NCBI RefSeq assembly: GCF_033568475.1
Contig: NW_027331833.1
Coordinates: forward strand, 4,402,001 to 4,466,000
Direction: 5' to 3'
DNA: 64,000 nt
Origin: Henckelia pumila
Lineage: Eukaryota; Streptophyta; Magnoliopsida; Lamiales; Gesneriaceae
Under the pieces are notes generated by a model, which had not been told where the DNA came from, made no database searches, and saw only the letters and a list, made by a program, of their open reading frames with translations. The translations under genes were made by a program, and so were the position numbers. Below are positions 11,766-24,078 of the stretch, one piece after another (position 1 is the first letter of the stretch; every line of letters starts with the position of its first letter).

Positions 11766-12911
11766 AGCAAAGACTCGTGCCTGCTGTCTCGGAGGCTGGT
11801 TTGCATTCGGGTTACCTCCCTGTCTGTTCTGCTGCTGAGGCTAGAAGGAGTGAACTGCAGAAGACTGTCTCTCTGGCTGAGCTGTAGGTCTAGATGAACT
11901 CCAACTCTGAGCTCGATCTCTACTACGTTGAGGGCACACCTTAGAAAAGTGCCCCGGTTGCTGACAGGTATTTCAGTTCCCAAAGACTCCTACACACTGA
12001 TCCGGGGAGTATCTACCCCCACACTTGCTGATGGACAAGGAAGAATATCCAGAACTCTGTCCTGAACCGAACTGTTTGGAACCACTGGAACTAGAAGAAC
12101 TGTTTGCTTGCTTCTTGATTTGTTTCCCACTTGCTTTGTAATGATCCTTCCTGTTACCGCTACTGCTTCCTCCTTCGTACCTCTGTGGTTGGTTCTGATG
12201 CTGTGATGGCTGGTTTTGATACTAGGACGGTTGGTTCTGAGACTGTCTCGACTGATGAGGTACCATCTGATTTCCTCTCTGTCTCCACAAACCTGCTTCA
12301 GCTCCCTTTGCATGATTCATGGCATCTGCAAAGTTATCAGGTCTAGCAGTATCTACCAACGTGAAGATGTCAGGGTTCAGACCATTAATGAACTGGTCGG
12401 CTTTGGCTTCTTCATTGTCGGCGATATGCGGTGCAAAACGCAACAGACTATCGAATTTGGCAACATACTCTTCAATGTTCAAGTTTCCTTGCCTCAGATT
12501 AGCAAAATCGGCTCCCTTATTATTTTGGTACAAAATAGGGAAAAAACGTTTATAAAACTCAGTTTTGAGAAGAGACCAAATAACAACTGTACCTCGATTC
12601 TCCATGGATCTCTTCGTCGTGATTCACCAGTTCTTAGCAACACCTCGAAGCTGATGAATGACTAACCTAGTTCGGCGGTTGTCAGAGTAATCAAGGGAAT
12701 CGAACAACTGATCAATGTTGTCCAACCAGCTCTCACAGTCAACCGGATTCTCGGTACCTAGCAACAAAGGCGTATTAAACGACTGAAACCTCTTCAGCAA
12801 GGTTTCCATAGGCGTCGCTGTAGCATCCATTTGAACAGTTTCAGTACTAGCTTGCTCATTCGGTGGAGTAACTGGTGGTGGGTTTCTGTTAATAACTCGA
12901 CGAGGACCCAT
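11762..12911 (-). pseudogene. Tekay-1 gag (frameshifted)
   Basis: Gag starts at ATG 12911 (MGPRRVINRN). The capsid-like region contains ESWLDNIDQLFDSL, VIHQLRGVAKNW, then after a break FYKRFFPILYQNNK, LRQGNLNIEEYVAKFD and FINGLNPDIF, as in retrotrans_gag proteins. The C-terminal Gln/Ser-rich part towards 11990-11762 is broken by frame changes. A zinc knuckle is present only in degenerate form near 12000-11940. Not functional. Confidence 0.8.
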
Positions 12912-13201
12912 CTGATAATCAAAGGTTAGGACACAAGATATCTCAATCGCTACAACTCGGTGCCCCTTTCAACCTCTCAGAATATCGGATATCAGTCGAT
13001 AACAAAAACAATTATATCTCAAGTAGATCATGCTTTATAAATTAAATCACAAAATCATGTAATTCAAATACTTCTCAAATAATAAAGCATGATCGCATGG
13101 AATTAATTAAACAATTAAATAATTCAAACACATGCGAGGAGCCAATACATACGGACTCTATCTACCCCGATCACTCTAGTTCAACCAAGAACTCATCGCT
13201 T

Positions 13202-13213
13202 TGATACCACTTA
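13202..13213 (-). other. Tekay-1 primer binding site
   Basis: TGGTATCAAAGC-like sequence on the minus strand (plus strand TTTGATACCA) begins a few bases after the 5' LTR end. It is complementary to the 3' end of initiator tRNA-Met with one mismatch to the usual TGGTATCAGAGC. Confidence 0.75.
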
Positions 13214-13214
13214 A

Positions 13215-15159
13215 TGTAAGACCTCGATTCTAAACATCTAATCTCGGATTAAACAACAATAGAGCATACAAGATCCAAGATTAAAAGCAAAGAAAATTTT
13301 TTTTAAAGGGTGCCGCGCGCGGGCGGTAGAAAACTATCGCTCGGGCGCGGCCAAAACAGCAACCTTGCCGTTTTACTCAAAAAGGGGGTGCGCTCGGTCT
13401 GCTAAAAACTGCAGACCGGGCGTCTCTGCACCAGAAACAAAAATCAGAATTTAACTTACCAACAGAATCCAAATCCATTCCAAACATAACAAGATACATA
13501 ATACATGCAACGAAGATATTCAATCCATAATATTCCAATAATAGAAACTACAAACAACAAGAAGTTTGAGTTCTAACATGCTTCGAATCATAAACTAGAT
13601 TGACATGCTAATTCGAATTCTAAACCGAGTCCCACTTCTATCTCTCACTCTTGATGCTAGACAGGTCTTCGCTGACTTGATCCTGCCCCACCTGTTGCCA
13701 AGTACACATACAAAACAAAGCAACAGCCGGATAACTCCGATGAGAATGATATTCCCAGTAAAAGCAACATAACATGCAATAACAAGTATAATATCAATAA
13801 CATGATATCAAGACAACATATTCAATTCTAAGACGAATAAAATGCATGTCTTTAAAATCGGGATATCAATTCTGATAAACAATGGATTGCTGTTATGCTT
13901 TTGGGATCCCGAGGATGAGATCACGTAACGACTCACCGACTCTCCCAATCGAGGTGGTGCCACGTATCCCAATCCCCTAGACTTTGGTGCGACTACGAGG
14001 AGTATGCTGACACTAGGTGAACTTCTACAACCCAGGCCACTCGCAACATAGCCCCCGAAACGTTTAAATAAAAAGGGCCGTTCTGCCCGACAATCAAAGG
14101 TTTGGCTCAAGATGAATGCATAAGAAACATAAAACATAAGCCACATAACAAAAGCTCAATTAACAACAAAATACAAGTTTTACATGCTAGAACAAGTATT
14201 AATGCAAGTATGTGATTTTAAGGGAAAACTCAAGAACCAACTGTCTCGAGTATGTTATCCCGCTAAATGATGACTGCTTGTACCTTTCAAAGCAAGCAGC
14301 TCCAACTCTGGTTACGCTACAAAAGTGGTTATATCAAAATCTATACAACCTAAACAATCAACAACGCTCAAGGGAAACTCTTTACCTCTCTTCGCCCAAT
14401 TCTTCGACGATCGAAAGCTGCTAACACAGGGCTCGACAAACTCCAAACGAATCTGCACAGAGGCAAAGTAGATCAACAATGACAATCAAAACTCGATATC
14501 CAAGTTCAACAACTCAAACGGTTCAAAATCTCTAAAACTCAAACCGGCGGCATAACGGCTATAAACTGATCAAATCGGAAACACAGACAGCAGTACAATA
14601 TCGATATCAACTTATATCAATGCTAAGACAACAATAAAGTATCAAACCCAACAAATCTCAAAACTCAATTTTCGAAATAGGCTTCAAAAAATCATAACAA
14701 ATCCAAACGACGCTCTAATTAAAAATCGACTGAGAATAAACGATCAAAACTCTGCCAAGCACAACATAACCGAAACTCAATCGATTCTAACAACATCCGA
14801 AAATCAAATTTTAGCTGATCGAAGAAAAACTTACGATATAAAAAAGCTCTCACTGTAGTGATTGCTAATCTGCCTTCAGAAATAAATTCTAGCGGACGGA
14901 TCGAGCTCGGACTTAAATCTGAAAGCTTTAAACTCAAAAGAGGCGCTTCAATGGAGGGAGGCGTGCAAGGGGAGGAAGATGAGGTGATGAAAAAGTCATT
15001 CCAAGTCAATATAATAAATAAAATCCAATATTTGCATTTAGTCCCTGAAATTTCCAAAATTTTCAAAATAGACCCTGATCAAAATCAAGTCGGCTCTCGA
15101 CTTCTGCAAACTCTGATTATCTCAAATAAACTCAATTAAGATAAAATCTGAGCGTTACA
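13215..15159 (-). repeat. Tekay-1 5' LTR
   Basis: The minus-strand LTR starts TGTAACGCTC at 15159 and ends CTTACA at 13215, about 1945 bp. Its first 1435 bp match the truncated 3' LTR at 6811-8245. It is followed by the PBS and gag. GC-rich imperfect dyads lie at 13308-13440 near its end, for example CGGTCTGC/GCAGACCG flanking CTAAAAACT. Confidence 0.85.
13308..13440. repeat. GC-rich dyads near the end of the Tekay-1 5' LTR
   Basis: Two imperfect inverted repeats: a GCGGGCGGTAG / CTATCGCTCGGGCGC arm pair around 13318-13350, and CGGTCTGC / GCAGACCG arms around 13396-13420. Local GC content is far above the surroundings. The equivalent part of the 3' LTR is deleted. Confidence 0.6.
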
Positions 15160-15477
15160 ATTATGATGATGATCATATTGCCCCGACTGGAGTTGAGGAC
15201 GTCTGAGCTTCCATGCAGCTAGTCCGCCCGTGACCTTCTGCTCAGCTTATGTTTAGCAGTTTTGATATATTTAAATATTATGTTATTTTCCGCATATGAT
15301 AGAATTATATTCAGTTGCATGGTTTGAGGATTTTCTAATTATGTTTGCATGGTTGGAGGATTTTAGGAAAAGTGTTTATGTATGCATGGATTTTTATGCA
15401 TGTTTAATTATTTAATTAAATTGCATGCAAATACACTTTATGTAAATTATTTTATGTTAAGATTATTTTAAGTATAG

Positions 15478-15510
<33 letters not shown>

Positions 15511-15544
15511 GTATATATGGGTATATATATAGCATTGTAAAAAA
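15160..15544. other. Non-coding remnant with AT microsatellite
   Basis: No coding frame is visible. It may be the far part of the LTR-like sequence that begins at 819, separated by insertion of Tekay-1 and Athila-1. A (TA)n run with TG interruptions occupies about 15478-15533. On the right it meets Copia-1 sequence near 15545-15570; the exact join is unclear. Confidence 0.4.
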
Positions 15545-18095
15545 AAATTCAGTAGTAGTTTTTGGGGCTTTCAAAAAGACTTATCAACTCTTGCTCTCTT
15601 GCTACGCCTTGGTTCTTCATTGCTTTGTAGTGTATCAAATGTATTTTCATAAGTTCTTTTATTCGAACTTACTTCTTTCTTTTTTTTTACAAGAAAAAAT
15701 ATTTTCAAAGAATACAACATTCCTTGATTTTATTATTTTTCCTTCACTTAGATCAGAAATTATTAACTTATGCACTAAGAATTTATACGCACTATTATTG
15801 TAAGCATATTCAATAAAAATACAGTCAACTGTTTTAGGTTCAATTTTAATTTGTTTTGGCTTAGATACTTCTACTTTAGCCAAATATTCCGACACTTTAA
15901 GGTATTTTTAAGATGGTTTACATCCTTTCCATAGTTCATATGGAACTAGTTTCATCTTTTCTTTTGTGTGGTATCTTATTAAGAATATGATTTGCAGAAA
16001 GTATCGCTTCTCCCCATATATTTTGAGGTAATCCTGAATTTAGTAACAACGTGTTCATAATTTCTTTTAGAGTATGATTTTTTCTTTCTGCAACTCCATT
16101 GGATTGAGGTGAGTATGAGACTATAGTTTGATGAATTATATTAGAATTTGACCAGAATTTTCTTCAAATAGAGCAATATATTCTCCAACTCGATCACTTC
16201 GAATCATCTTGATATTTGAACTTCGTTGATTTTCATTGTCATTCTTATATTTTTTGAAAGTTTCGAATGTTTCATTTTTGCTTTTCAATAAATATACATA
16301 ACAAAATCTTGTGCAGTCATCAATAAACGTTATATAGTACTTGTTCTCACCTCGAGTTTGCACAAGTTTTAAATCACATACATCAGTTTGTATTAACTCA
16401 AGTAGCGTAGTACTTCTTGTCACATAATGGAATGGAGCTTTGGCCATTTTTTCTTCAACATAGATCTCATACTTGTTTTGTGGATTTATTTTAAACACGG
16501 GTATTACATTTAGATTTGCAAGTCTTGCAAGGTGTTGAAGTTAACATGTCCTAATCTTTCATACCAGATATTAGAACTTTCATTCAATTAAGCAGAATTA
16601 ATAACTTTATTCTTCGTCTCTTAGCGGATAAAATTCATTACATTAAATTTAAAAATACCAATGTCTTGGTATCATTTTCTTATGAATATACCATATTTGG
16701 TTAATACAAATTTGTCCGATTCAAAACGAGTCTAAAGCTTGTCTTACTCAATAGGGAACCAGAAACTAAGTTCCTACGAATGTCTGACACATGCAGTACA
16801 TTTTTTAGCATTATCTCTTTGCCAGACGTCATTTTAAGCACCACTTTCCCAAGTTCAGTGACATCGGAAGTTGTAAAGTTTCCCATTAACAGTTTCCTTT
16901 CACTGACAGGATTGTAAGACGAAAACATATCTTTTCTGCACAGATGTGGCTATTCGAGCCAGTATCTATCCACTATTCTCTTGGATTATCCACCAAGTTG
17001 GTTTCAAATACAACAGCGGACATATCAAGTTCCGAAATGTCTATTGGCACATATTTTTCCTCAACGACGTTGGCTTGCCTTTGTTTTTGTTTTTTTATTG
17101 TCTCTCTTTGGAAGACGACAATCCTTGGCCATGTGGTTCATTTTTCCACAGTTGTAGCAATCTCATTTGAATTTCTTGTCCTTTCCTTATTTTTTTCATG
17201 GTAAGGGCGTTTTCTCTTGTGACTGGTTCTAGATTCTGGTAGATTGGTTTTGGTCTCGGCCTCCATTACTTTTTTGTACGATTTGGATTCGGTGTTTCGG
17301 TTGTCTTCATCAATTCAAAGTCTGACGATGAGGTCTTCGAGTTTTATTTCCTTGCGCTTGTGTTTGAGGTAGTTCTTAAAGTCCTTCCACAACGGCAAAA
17401 ATTTTCAATGACAGATGCGACATGGAAAGGTTCATTGAATTCCATTCCTTTAGCCAGTAAGTCTTGCAGAATAATCTATATTTCTTGCACCTGGCTCATT
17501 ACTGTTTTTGTGTCAATCATCTTGAAGTCCGGAAACTTTCTAACAACAAATTTCTTGATGTCTGCGTCATATGTCTTGTACTTATTTTCTAAGGAATCCC
17601 ACAATTACTTGGCCATTTTGACAGAGTAGTAGACACTGTATAGTGTGTCATCAAGTCCATTCATAATTTAATTTCGACAGAGGAATTCACTGTGGTTCCA
17701 ACTTTCAAACATCAACAACAATCCTTCGTTGGGTGTCAGAATCACCTTCTGTGACAACAGAGGATACTCCTTTAGAAATCTGGACAAACTCAGTGTAGTC
17801 AGATAGAATAGCATATTTTGTTGCCAACCTTTGAAGTAGGCACAAGAAAATTTGGATGATTTTTCACCGTGAGCGGGGGGCAGTAGTGAGCGGAGTGAAC
17901 GATACAGTCAAAATATCCAAAAGACAGTAGAGCAGTATGAGAAAATATAGAATTTCTTCTTGCGATTGTTGTTAATGTATCTGGAGTACTGGATATGGAA
18001 ATAGAAAGTAGAATACGGTATGTCGAGGCAAGAGTAAACTCTTTGTCCGTAAGACGAAATTGCTCCGTACTAACAATGCTTAATGGTGGCGACAA
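15545..18095 (-). pseudogene. Copia-1 gag-protease-integrase (degraded)
   Basis: Minus-strand Copia polyprotein 5' part. The gag region (about 17800-17250) includes MNGLDDTLYSVYYSVK and has several stops. A CCHC zinc knuckle (CYNCGKMNHMAKDC) is near 17155-17110. The gag-pre-integrase block, with [20 protein letters not shown], is at 16928-16701. The integrase core with [27 protein letters not shown] and [10 protein letters not shown] lies at 16498-16136. An integrase C-terminal block with RNVVFFENIF ends near 15659 and runs into a basic tail (RRSKRARVDKSF) near 15570. The next expected segment, RT, is not here but at 1-818 on the same strand. Multiple stops and frameshifts make it inactive. 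Confidence 0.85.
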
Positions 18096-18640
18096 TCGTT
18101 TCTAAGATACAACGTATATAAAGAGATAGCATAAAAACAAATTGCTTGATGGCAGAGAACACAATATGCAGTACTTCAAGTGAGAAGGAAAAAAGCGAAG
18201 GATGTATACAGAAGCACAGAAGAAGTATGTTTCGATTGCAGATAGGGGAACTATTTATAAACCGATACTTGTTGCAACTAAGAGACACGACCTTGCATGA
18301 ACGAACACATCTCATCGAGCAGACACACATTGATCTGAAGTGATGCAGCACTTTGTATGCAGTCTTTCAGACTGAGAGTTGCAATATAATTTTTAATTAA
18401 ATTTTATCCAAAAATAATAATAAGGTCATAAGACCTCACCTCCCCACGTCGAGCGGGTCGGCCGTGTGCGTTTGTGTTTTGTTTATCGACTAGCATCTTA
18501 CCCCTTCTAAAAACTTCAGGTGCCCTAAGGGCTCAATCCCATAAGCCAACCTTGGAGTATTTAAGGAAGGAAAGACTTTGAAAGGCTTCCAATGTGGGAC
18601 ACCTTCAATTCCACTTTTCATTTATCTTTCATTTTCATTC
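18060..18640 (-). repeat. Probable Copia-1 5' LTR/leader, limits unresolved
   Basis: This lies upstream of the Copia-1 gag on the minus strand. It contains a TATA-like TTTATAAATAG (near 18250), a second TTAAATACTCC (near 18560), and a CCCACATTGGAAG block (near 18590) of a kind seen in plant LTRs. No clear TG...CA ends or PBS could be fixed, and no partner LTR is in the window. Confidence 0.35.
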
Positions 18641-19942
18641 AAATTTTCCAACAATAAGATCTGTTTGTTTTTTTTCCTCTATGATAGATGGTCAAAACTT
18701 CATCTGAGTTCAATTCCTACTGAGAGATCCTCTAGATTTCAAAAATTGTTGAAAAAACAACATAATCCTTCTTTTGTCCCTTGCAGATGATTGGAAAAAA
18801 AGGAACTAGTTAATATATTCGAGATAATTATATATTTACATAATATTGTCTCAATTCATCCTATTTCATCAGATCCGATGTATAATAGGGTTCTGAATGA
18901 TAAACAAGATATGAAAAATACCAGTAAGATTTTATTTATGTCCGATTTTGAAAGTACTTGATATAATTGGTTTTACATTTAAAATACTTTTTCGCATTAT
19001 TCCATTTTCACTAGGGTGTTGATGCAATTTATTTATTTATTTTATTAAAATTATGAATGACAAAATCTTCTCAATTATTTTTCCTCTTATCTTTCCCATA
19101 CTTCATCTTTCTCACCTCACCATCGAGCATTTTCAGTCATTTTGTTGTTGCATGTGCCCATGTATCCTTGTCCACAAGAATATCCCTTGCCACTCTCGCA
19201 CCCCCTACTTACCAATAAAACAAATTCACCCCTATGGCTCTATGATAAGAAAAAATATTTTACATTTTTTGTACTGTTTTCTAAACCTATTGCTAGCATT
19301 AATTGATTCGCTATACTAACATATTATTATTTATTACACTGTCCCATGTCCAAGACAGATCTATATGTACTAGTTTTATAATTTACATAATAACAAACAA
19401 AAACATAATTGAGATATTAACCAAGCATTGAATATATAGTTCGGAGACAAATTTTTTTTTCAAAACGTACACATTCTTAAAAACTTTATACTTTACTCTT
19501 AGTAATTTTTAATATTTTGCGAGATCGTGATTATAAAAATTACAAAAACACCCATATAAAATTGTCCGACGGGTTGATTTTTTAACACAAATATTCGATC
19601 AGATGAAAGCTACAAAAAAATATTATTATTTATGTCAAAAGTATTATTTTTAACTACAAATATTGATAAAGTCGAACTTAAAATTATAGATATGATAAAT
19701 TGAAATAGTTTCCTTTTATTCCACGACAAAATTAAAAAAAAAAATAAAAAAGGCATGGAGGCTTAAATAGCCATCAACAAAAAAGGATGACTCCTTGAAA
19801 GCAACAGATGAAACACTCTACGGCTGAATAAATCCAATATGAGAAGTCCAAATCTTAGAGCCCACATCCATCTCCACCATCATTAAACACTGTTACATTT
19901 TTCCTTAATTTCAGACAAGAATTTTCTCTCAGTTCAAAAAAT
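18641..19942. other. AT-rich intergenic sequence upstream of the HD-Zip gene
   Basis: No gene is visible; short frames here have no recognisable similarity. The last ~200 bp hold the HD-Zip promoter: CTTAAATAG near 19763 is a possible TATA box, about 180 bp before the ATG. Confidence 0.5.
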
Positions 19943-20656
19943 ATGGAAGCCCCGGCTCAGAAAACAAAATCCCAGGAGAAAAAGAGAAGCAAAAACGATA
20001 GGAGATTCAGTGATGAGCAGATAAAGTCGCTGGAATCCATTTTCGATCAAGAAACCAAGCTCGAATCCAGGAAGAAACTGCAGCTAGCCAGAGATCTCGG
20101 GCTGCAGCCACGCCAAGTCGCCATTTGGTTTCAGAACAGAAGGGCTCGATGGAAGGCGAGGCAAATAGAGCAAGAGTATAAACTTCTCAAAGCGAATTAT
20201 GATCATCTGTGTTTGCAGTTCGATCACTTGAAGAACGAGAACCAATCTTTGCAAAGGCAGGTATATATATATAACTTCAAGTATTTTCCTCTTGTTTCTT
20301 TTAATATGTTCTAGTATTATAGGATACTCTCTCTTTCATCGAAAGAGCGTATGTAAGTCGATTACCAAAAACAGTTGCAGGAGCTAAGTCATGATGTGGA
20401 AAAGAATCTGGAAGATGATGATCGGAGTGATCACAGAGACACAGGATTCAGAGCAAATATTCCCCCCGACGGTGAAAAAATCAGTAAACCCTTCGGAAAA
20501 GTAGAAGAAAAAGAAGAAGAATTAGTAAGCTGGGGCGAAGATGAAGAAGCAGAGATCAGTCGCTTAGCCTCAACACAAACATGGAACAATATATGCTCCG
20601 ACGGACTGTTCGAGCAGTCGTTGGAAAGTACTCAAAACTGGTGGGAGAATGAGTAG
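19943..20656 (+). CDS. ATHB-7/12: HD-Zip class I transcription factor, ATHB-7/ATHB-12-like
   Basis: Two exons, 19943-20260 and 20375-20656, separated by a 114-bp GT-AG intron, give a 199-residue protein. The homeodomain spans about residues 20-73 ([13 protein letters not shown] near its start; recognition helix [13 protein letters not shown] at 59-71). The leucine zipper follows at once with heptad leucines at 82, 89, 96, 103 and 110. The last one comes from exon 2, which supports the splice junction. The C-terminus is acidic and ends in WWENE. Class I HD-Zip proteins bind pseudopalindromic CAATNATTG sites as dimers in the nucleus. The ATHB-7/12 subgroup is induced by ABA and water deficit and damps ABA signalling. 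The short length and [21 protein letters not shown] spelling favour this subgroup. Expression and species-specific function are not shown by the sequence. Confidence 0.92.
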
Positions 20657-21350
20657 GAAACCAAACTATGGAGTTCAGGGTTTGGGATTGTTAAATTAGA
20701 TTTAATCACTCAGAAATCACAAACGCTAGTTTTGCATTTTGTGGTGGCATTATTTTTCATTGAATCTTGTGGTAGCTAGTTCCTGGCACCGTAGTGTACT
20801 TCAGCTGTTACTTTGGCCTTTAAGAATATAAAAATGCCCATCTAGTAGTGGCATTTTGATTCTTTTTATGATGCTTAAGCTTTTGGGGAAAAAGAAAAGC
20901 AAATCAAAATTTCTGAGATTTAGCTTAGCATAGAAATAATCCAGTTACATCAACGTCTTGTGGTAACACCAGGCACAAACTACTAGTAAAAAAAATTTGA
21001 AGGACAAAACATCAATTACTATCGGTTGGTTACATGGTGTATAACATTTTTGGTGCTTCATGTATCTGAATATCAAAATTAATCATCTCTCTATTCACCA
21101 CTACTTCATTTTAGTCCGCTTGCGCATGATCAAATTTAATTCCTCATTTAGAAAAAAAAACATGAATTTTGTCATTATAACAAAGGATAAAGCAGAGCAC
21201 ATTCCAAATTCATTTCAAGAAAAAACGTAATGGTTGCAGGTGACAGACGGGCTGCGTTTATGTCTAATGGAAAAACACCTAATGTATGCGATTAATTAGC
21301 GACAGAAACAAAAGGCAAAAAGTGGAAAGATCTTGATCCACGCAGGCCCT
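20657..21350. other. Intergenic region between convergent HD-Zip and RPL40 genes
   Basis: The two genes converge here, so both 3' UTRs and polyadenylation sites should lie in this AT-rich interval. No canonical AATAAA stands out near either stop, and there is no further coding potential. Confidence 0.6.
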
Positions 21351-22529
<1,179 letters not shown>

Positions 22530-22642
22530 TCAGCTGCGGCCAAGTCGAATTTTTTACAGAATGCAGGGTTTTAGATTTGCTCGGATAACGACGTCGTCCA
22601 AATAACTAATGGGCAAACAGTGCATTACATTTACGACGAGAA

Positions 22643-22648
22643 GGCCCA
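22643..22648 (-). promoter_or_regulatory. Site II-like TGGGCC motif upstream of the ubiquitin-L40 gene
   Basis: TGGGCC on the minus strand lies about 130 bp upstream of the ATG. A telo-box-like AAAACCCTG is at about 22564-22573. This pairing is typical of plant ribosomal-protein gene promoters; function here is inferred. Confidence 0.45.
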
Positions 22649-23100
22649 AGTTCTCCTCGGAAAAATTCAAATTTTGCAAAAAAAATTTAATGAGAAATTA
22701 AGAAGTGTTTTTTAGAAGTTTTCATAAACATTATCTTAGTAGTTTGTTGTAATTGGTTATTCGATATAGTATATAGTATTATACTATTATTGATTTTTTT
22801 TTACCATGGATTGTGGTATAAGTAAGTCAAGCTACAATTCGTTTAAAATTCGACTCGAGTTCAGCTTATCTCGTGTACACTCCTAAGATAAATATGTGGA
22901 TTGATTTGTATTGTTGAACGATGGATGAATCAAAAGCAATCATAATCTAGAGTTTTAGAGAGGGTTTGCAATCTAAAAAAAAATGTTATTATAGCTTTTT
23001 TTTCTTAGAAATTTTGTTAATAAAAAATCATGATCACTTGTTTTAGAAGTTAAAAACAATTGCTTAGATTTATATGTAGATTGTGAATTGTGATTGATTG
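22649..23100. other. AT-rich intergenic sequence left of Tat-1
   Basis: No gene is visible. The final five bases, GATTG at 23096-23100, are the left target-site duplication of Tat-1. A block near 22913 (GTTGAACGATGGATGAAT) resembles one just right of Tat-1 (near 42704), so the insertion target may have held an older local duplication. Confidence 0.6.
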
Positions 23101-23810
23101 TGATGTGATTATCATAAAATGGGTATCCGTGAGTGGGTATGATCCCGGGGATAAAAATGGCAGCAGGCTTCCTCGCCTAGCCGTGGAGGCTATCTACACA
23201 CCCAAAAACAAGGAAGCTCGTCGGTGGATCGCCGGGAGGATTTCCGGCGTCGCCACTCCGATGATTAAGTCGGGTTAAGAAGTATGGGATGGGCCTTAGA
23301 GATTTTTGAGAGAGTGAATGTGTATGGGAAAAGTGATGATGCCCTGTGAGAAACGTCCCCGCCTGGTTTTTATACTCGTCAGCCCGGGTCCTCAATGATT
23401 ATTGGGTATGGTCTTACTGACAACTTTTAGGATGATGGGATGGTTACCACGTGTGATTTAGACACCCGTGGTTTCAGGAAAAAGCCCACTCCGTTGGAAC
23501 GTGGTTAGTAATGATTCGGTCTGTGATTTGATCCTGACACACTCTAAGTAGACGTGCCTGTTTCCTGGCCCTAGGAATAGAAAAGCTCGGGTCCCACCAG
23601 TTTTCCTTCCTTTCTTGTCTTTCGAAGGTTTACTCCTAGATATCTGACTCCCTTGCTTTTACCCAGGCTCCGTTCAATCTCCCGAGATCTCCACAGATTC
23701 CTTGGGCCTCGGGGATGGCCCGGGTGCTTAAACCTTCCGGGTTATCTCATCATCCGAGATACTCCTGGCCCCCGGGTTCTCTCCACCCGGGATGTCTTAC
23801 TAGGACATCA
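23101..23810 (-). repeat. Tat-1 3' LTR
   Basis: Pairs with 41982-42691 at equal length. Read on the minus strand it starts TGATGTCC and contains a TATA box (GAGTATAAAAACC, near 23366-23378) and several CCCGGG/CCGGGT dyads close to its start. A purine-rich AGGAAGTGTGG precedes it (23811-23821), the likely polypurine tract. Confidence 0.95.
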
Positions 23811-24068
23811 CCACACTTCCTAAAGATAGTCGGGGTAGGACCTGCTCCGCTGTCTCGAGGAATAGGCGCCTCTGTTCCTTTCGGGTGATTAATCCCTCCG
23901 GGATTTTCTCACCGGGACATTACCACACTAACTTGACGTCAGCCCTAACCGCTTCGTAGTGCGTGTGTCAGCGTTTTTATCAGGAATCGTTTCAGCTTCT
24001 TGAGCATGCTTCGTGCATCGCCACCGTTTATTTCAAAATGCACGGCTAGGATCGTTTTCGGCTCCTTC

Positions 24069-24078
24069 GTATATTTAA
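24069..24078 (+). promoter_or_regulatory. Possible promoter of the Tat-1 antisense ORF
   Basis: TATATTTAA lies about 150 bp before the ATG of the antisense ORF and is followed by a pyrimidine-rich leader (CTCACTCCTCTTCTCATC). Placement outside the LTR suggests a promoter of its own; this is inference. Confidence 0.35.
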
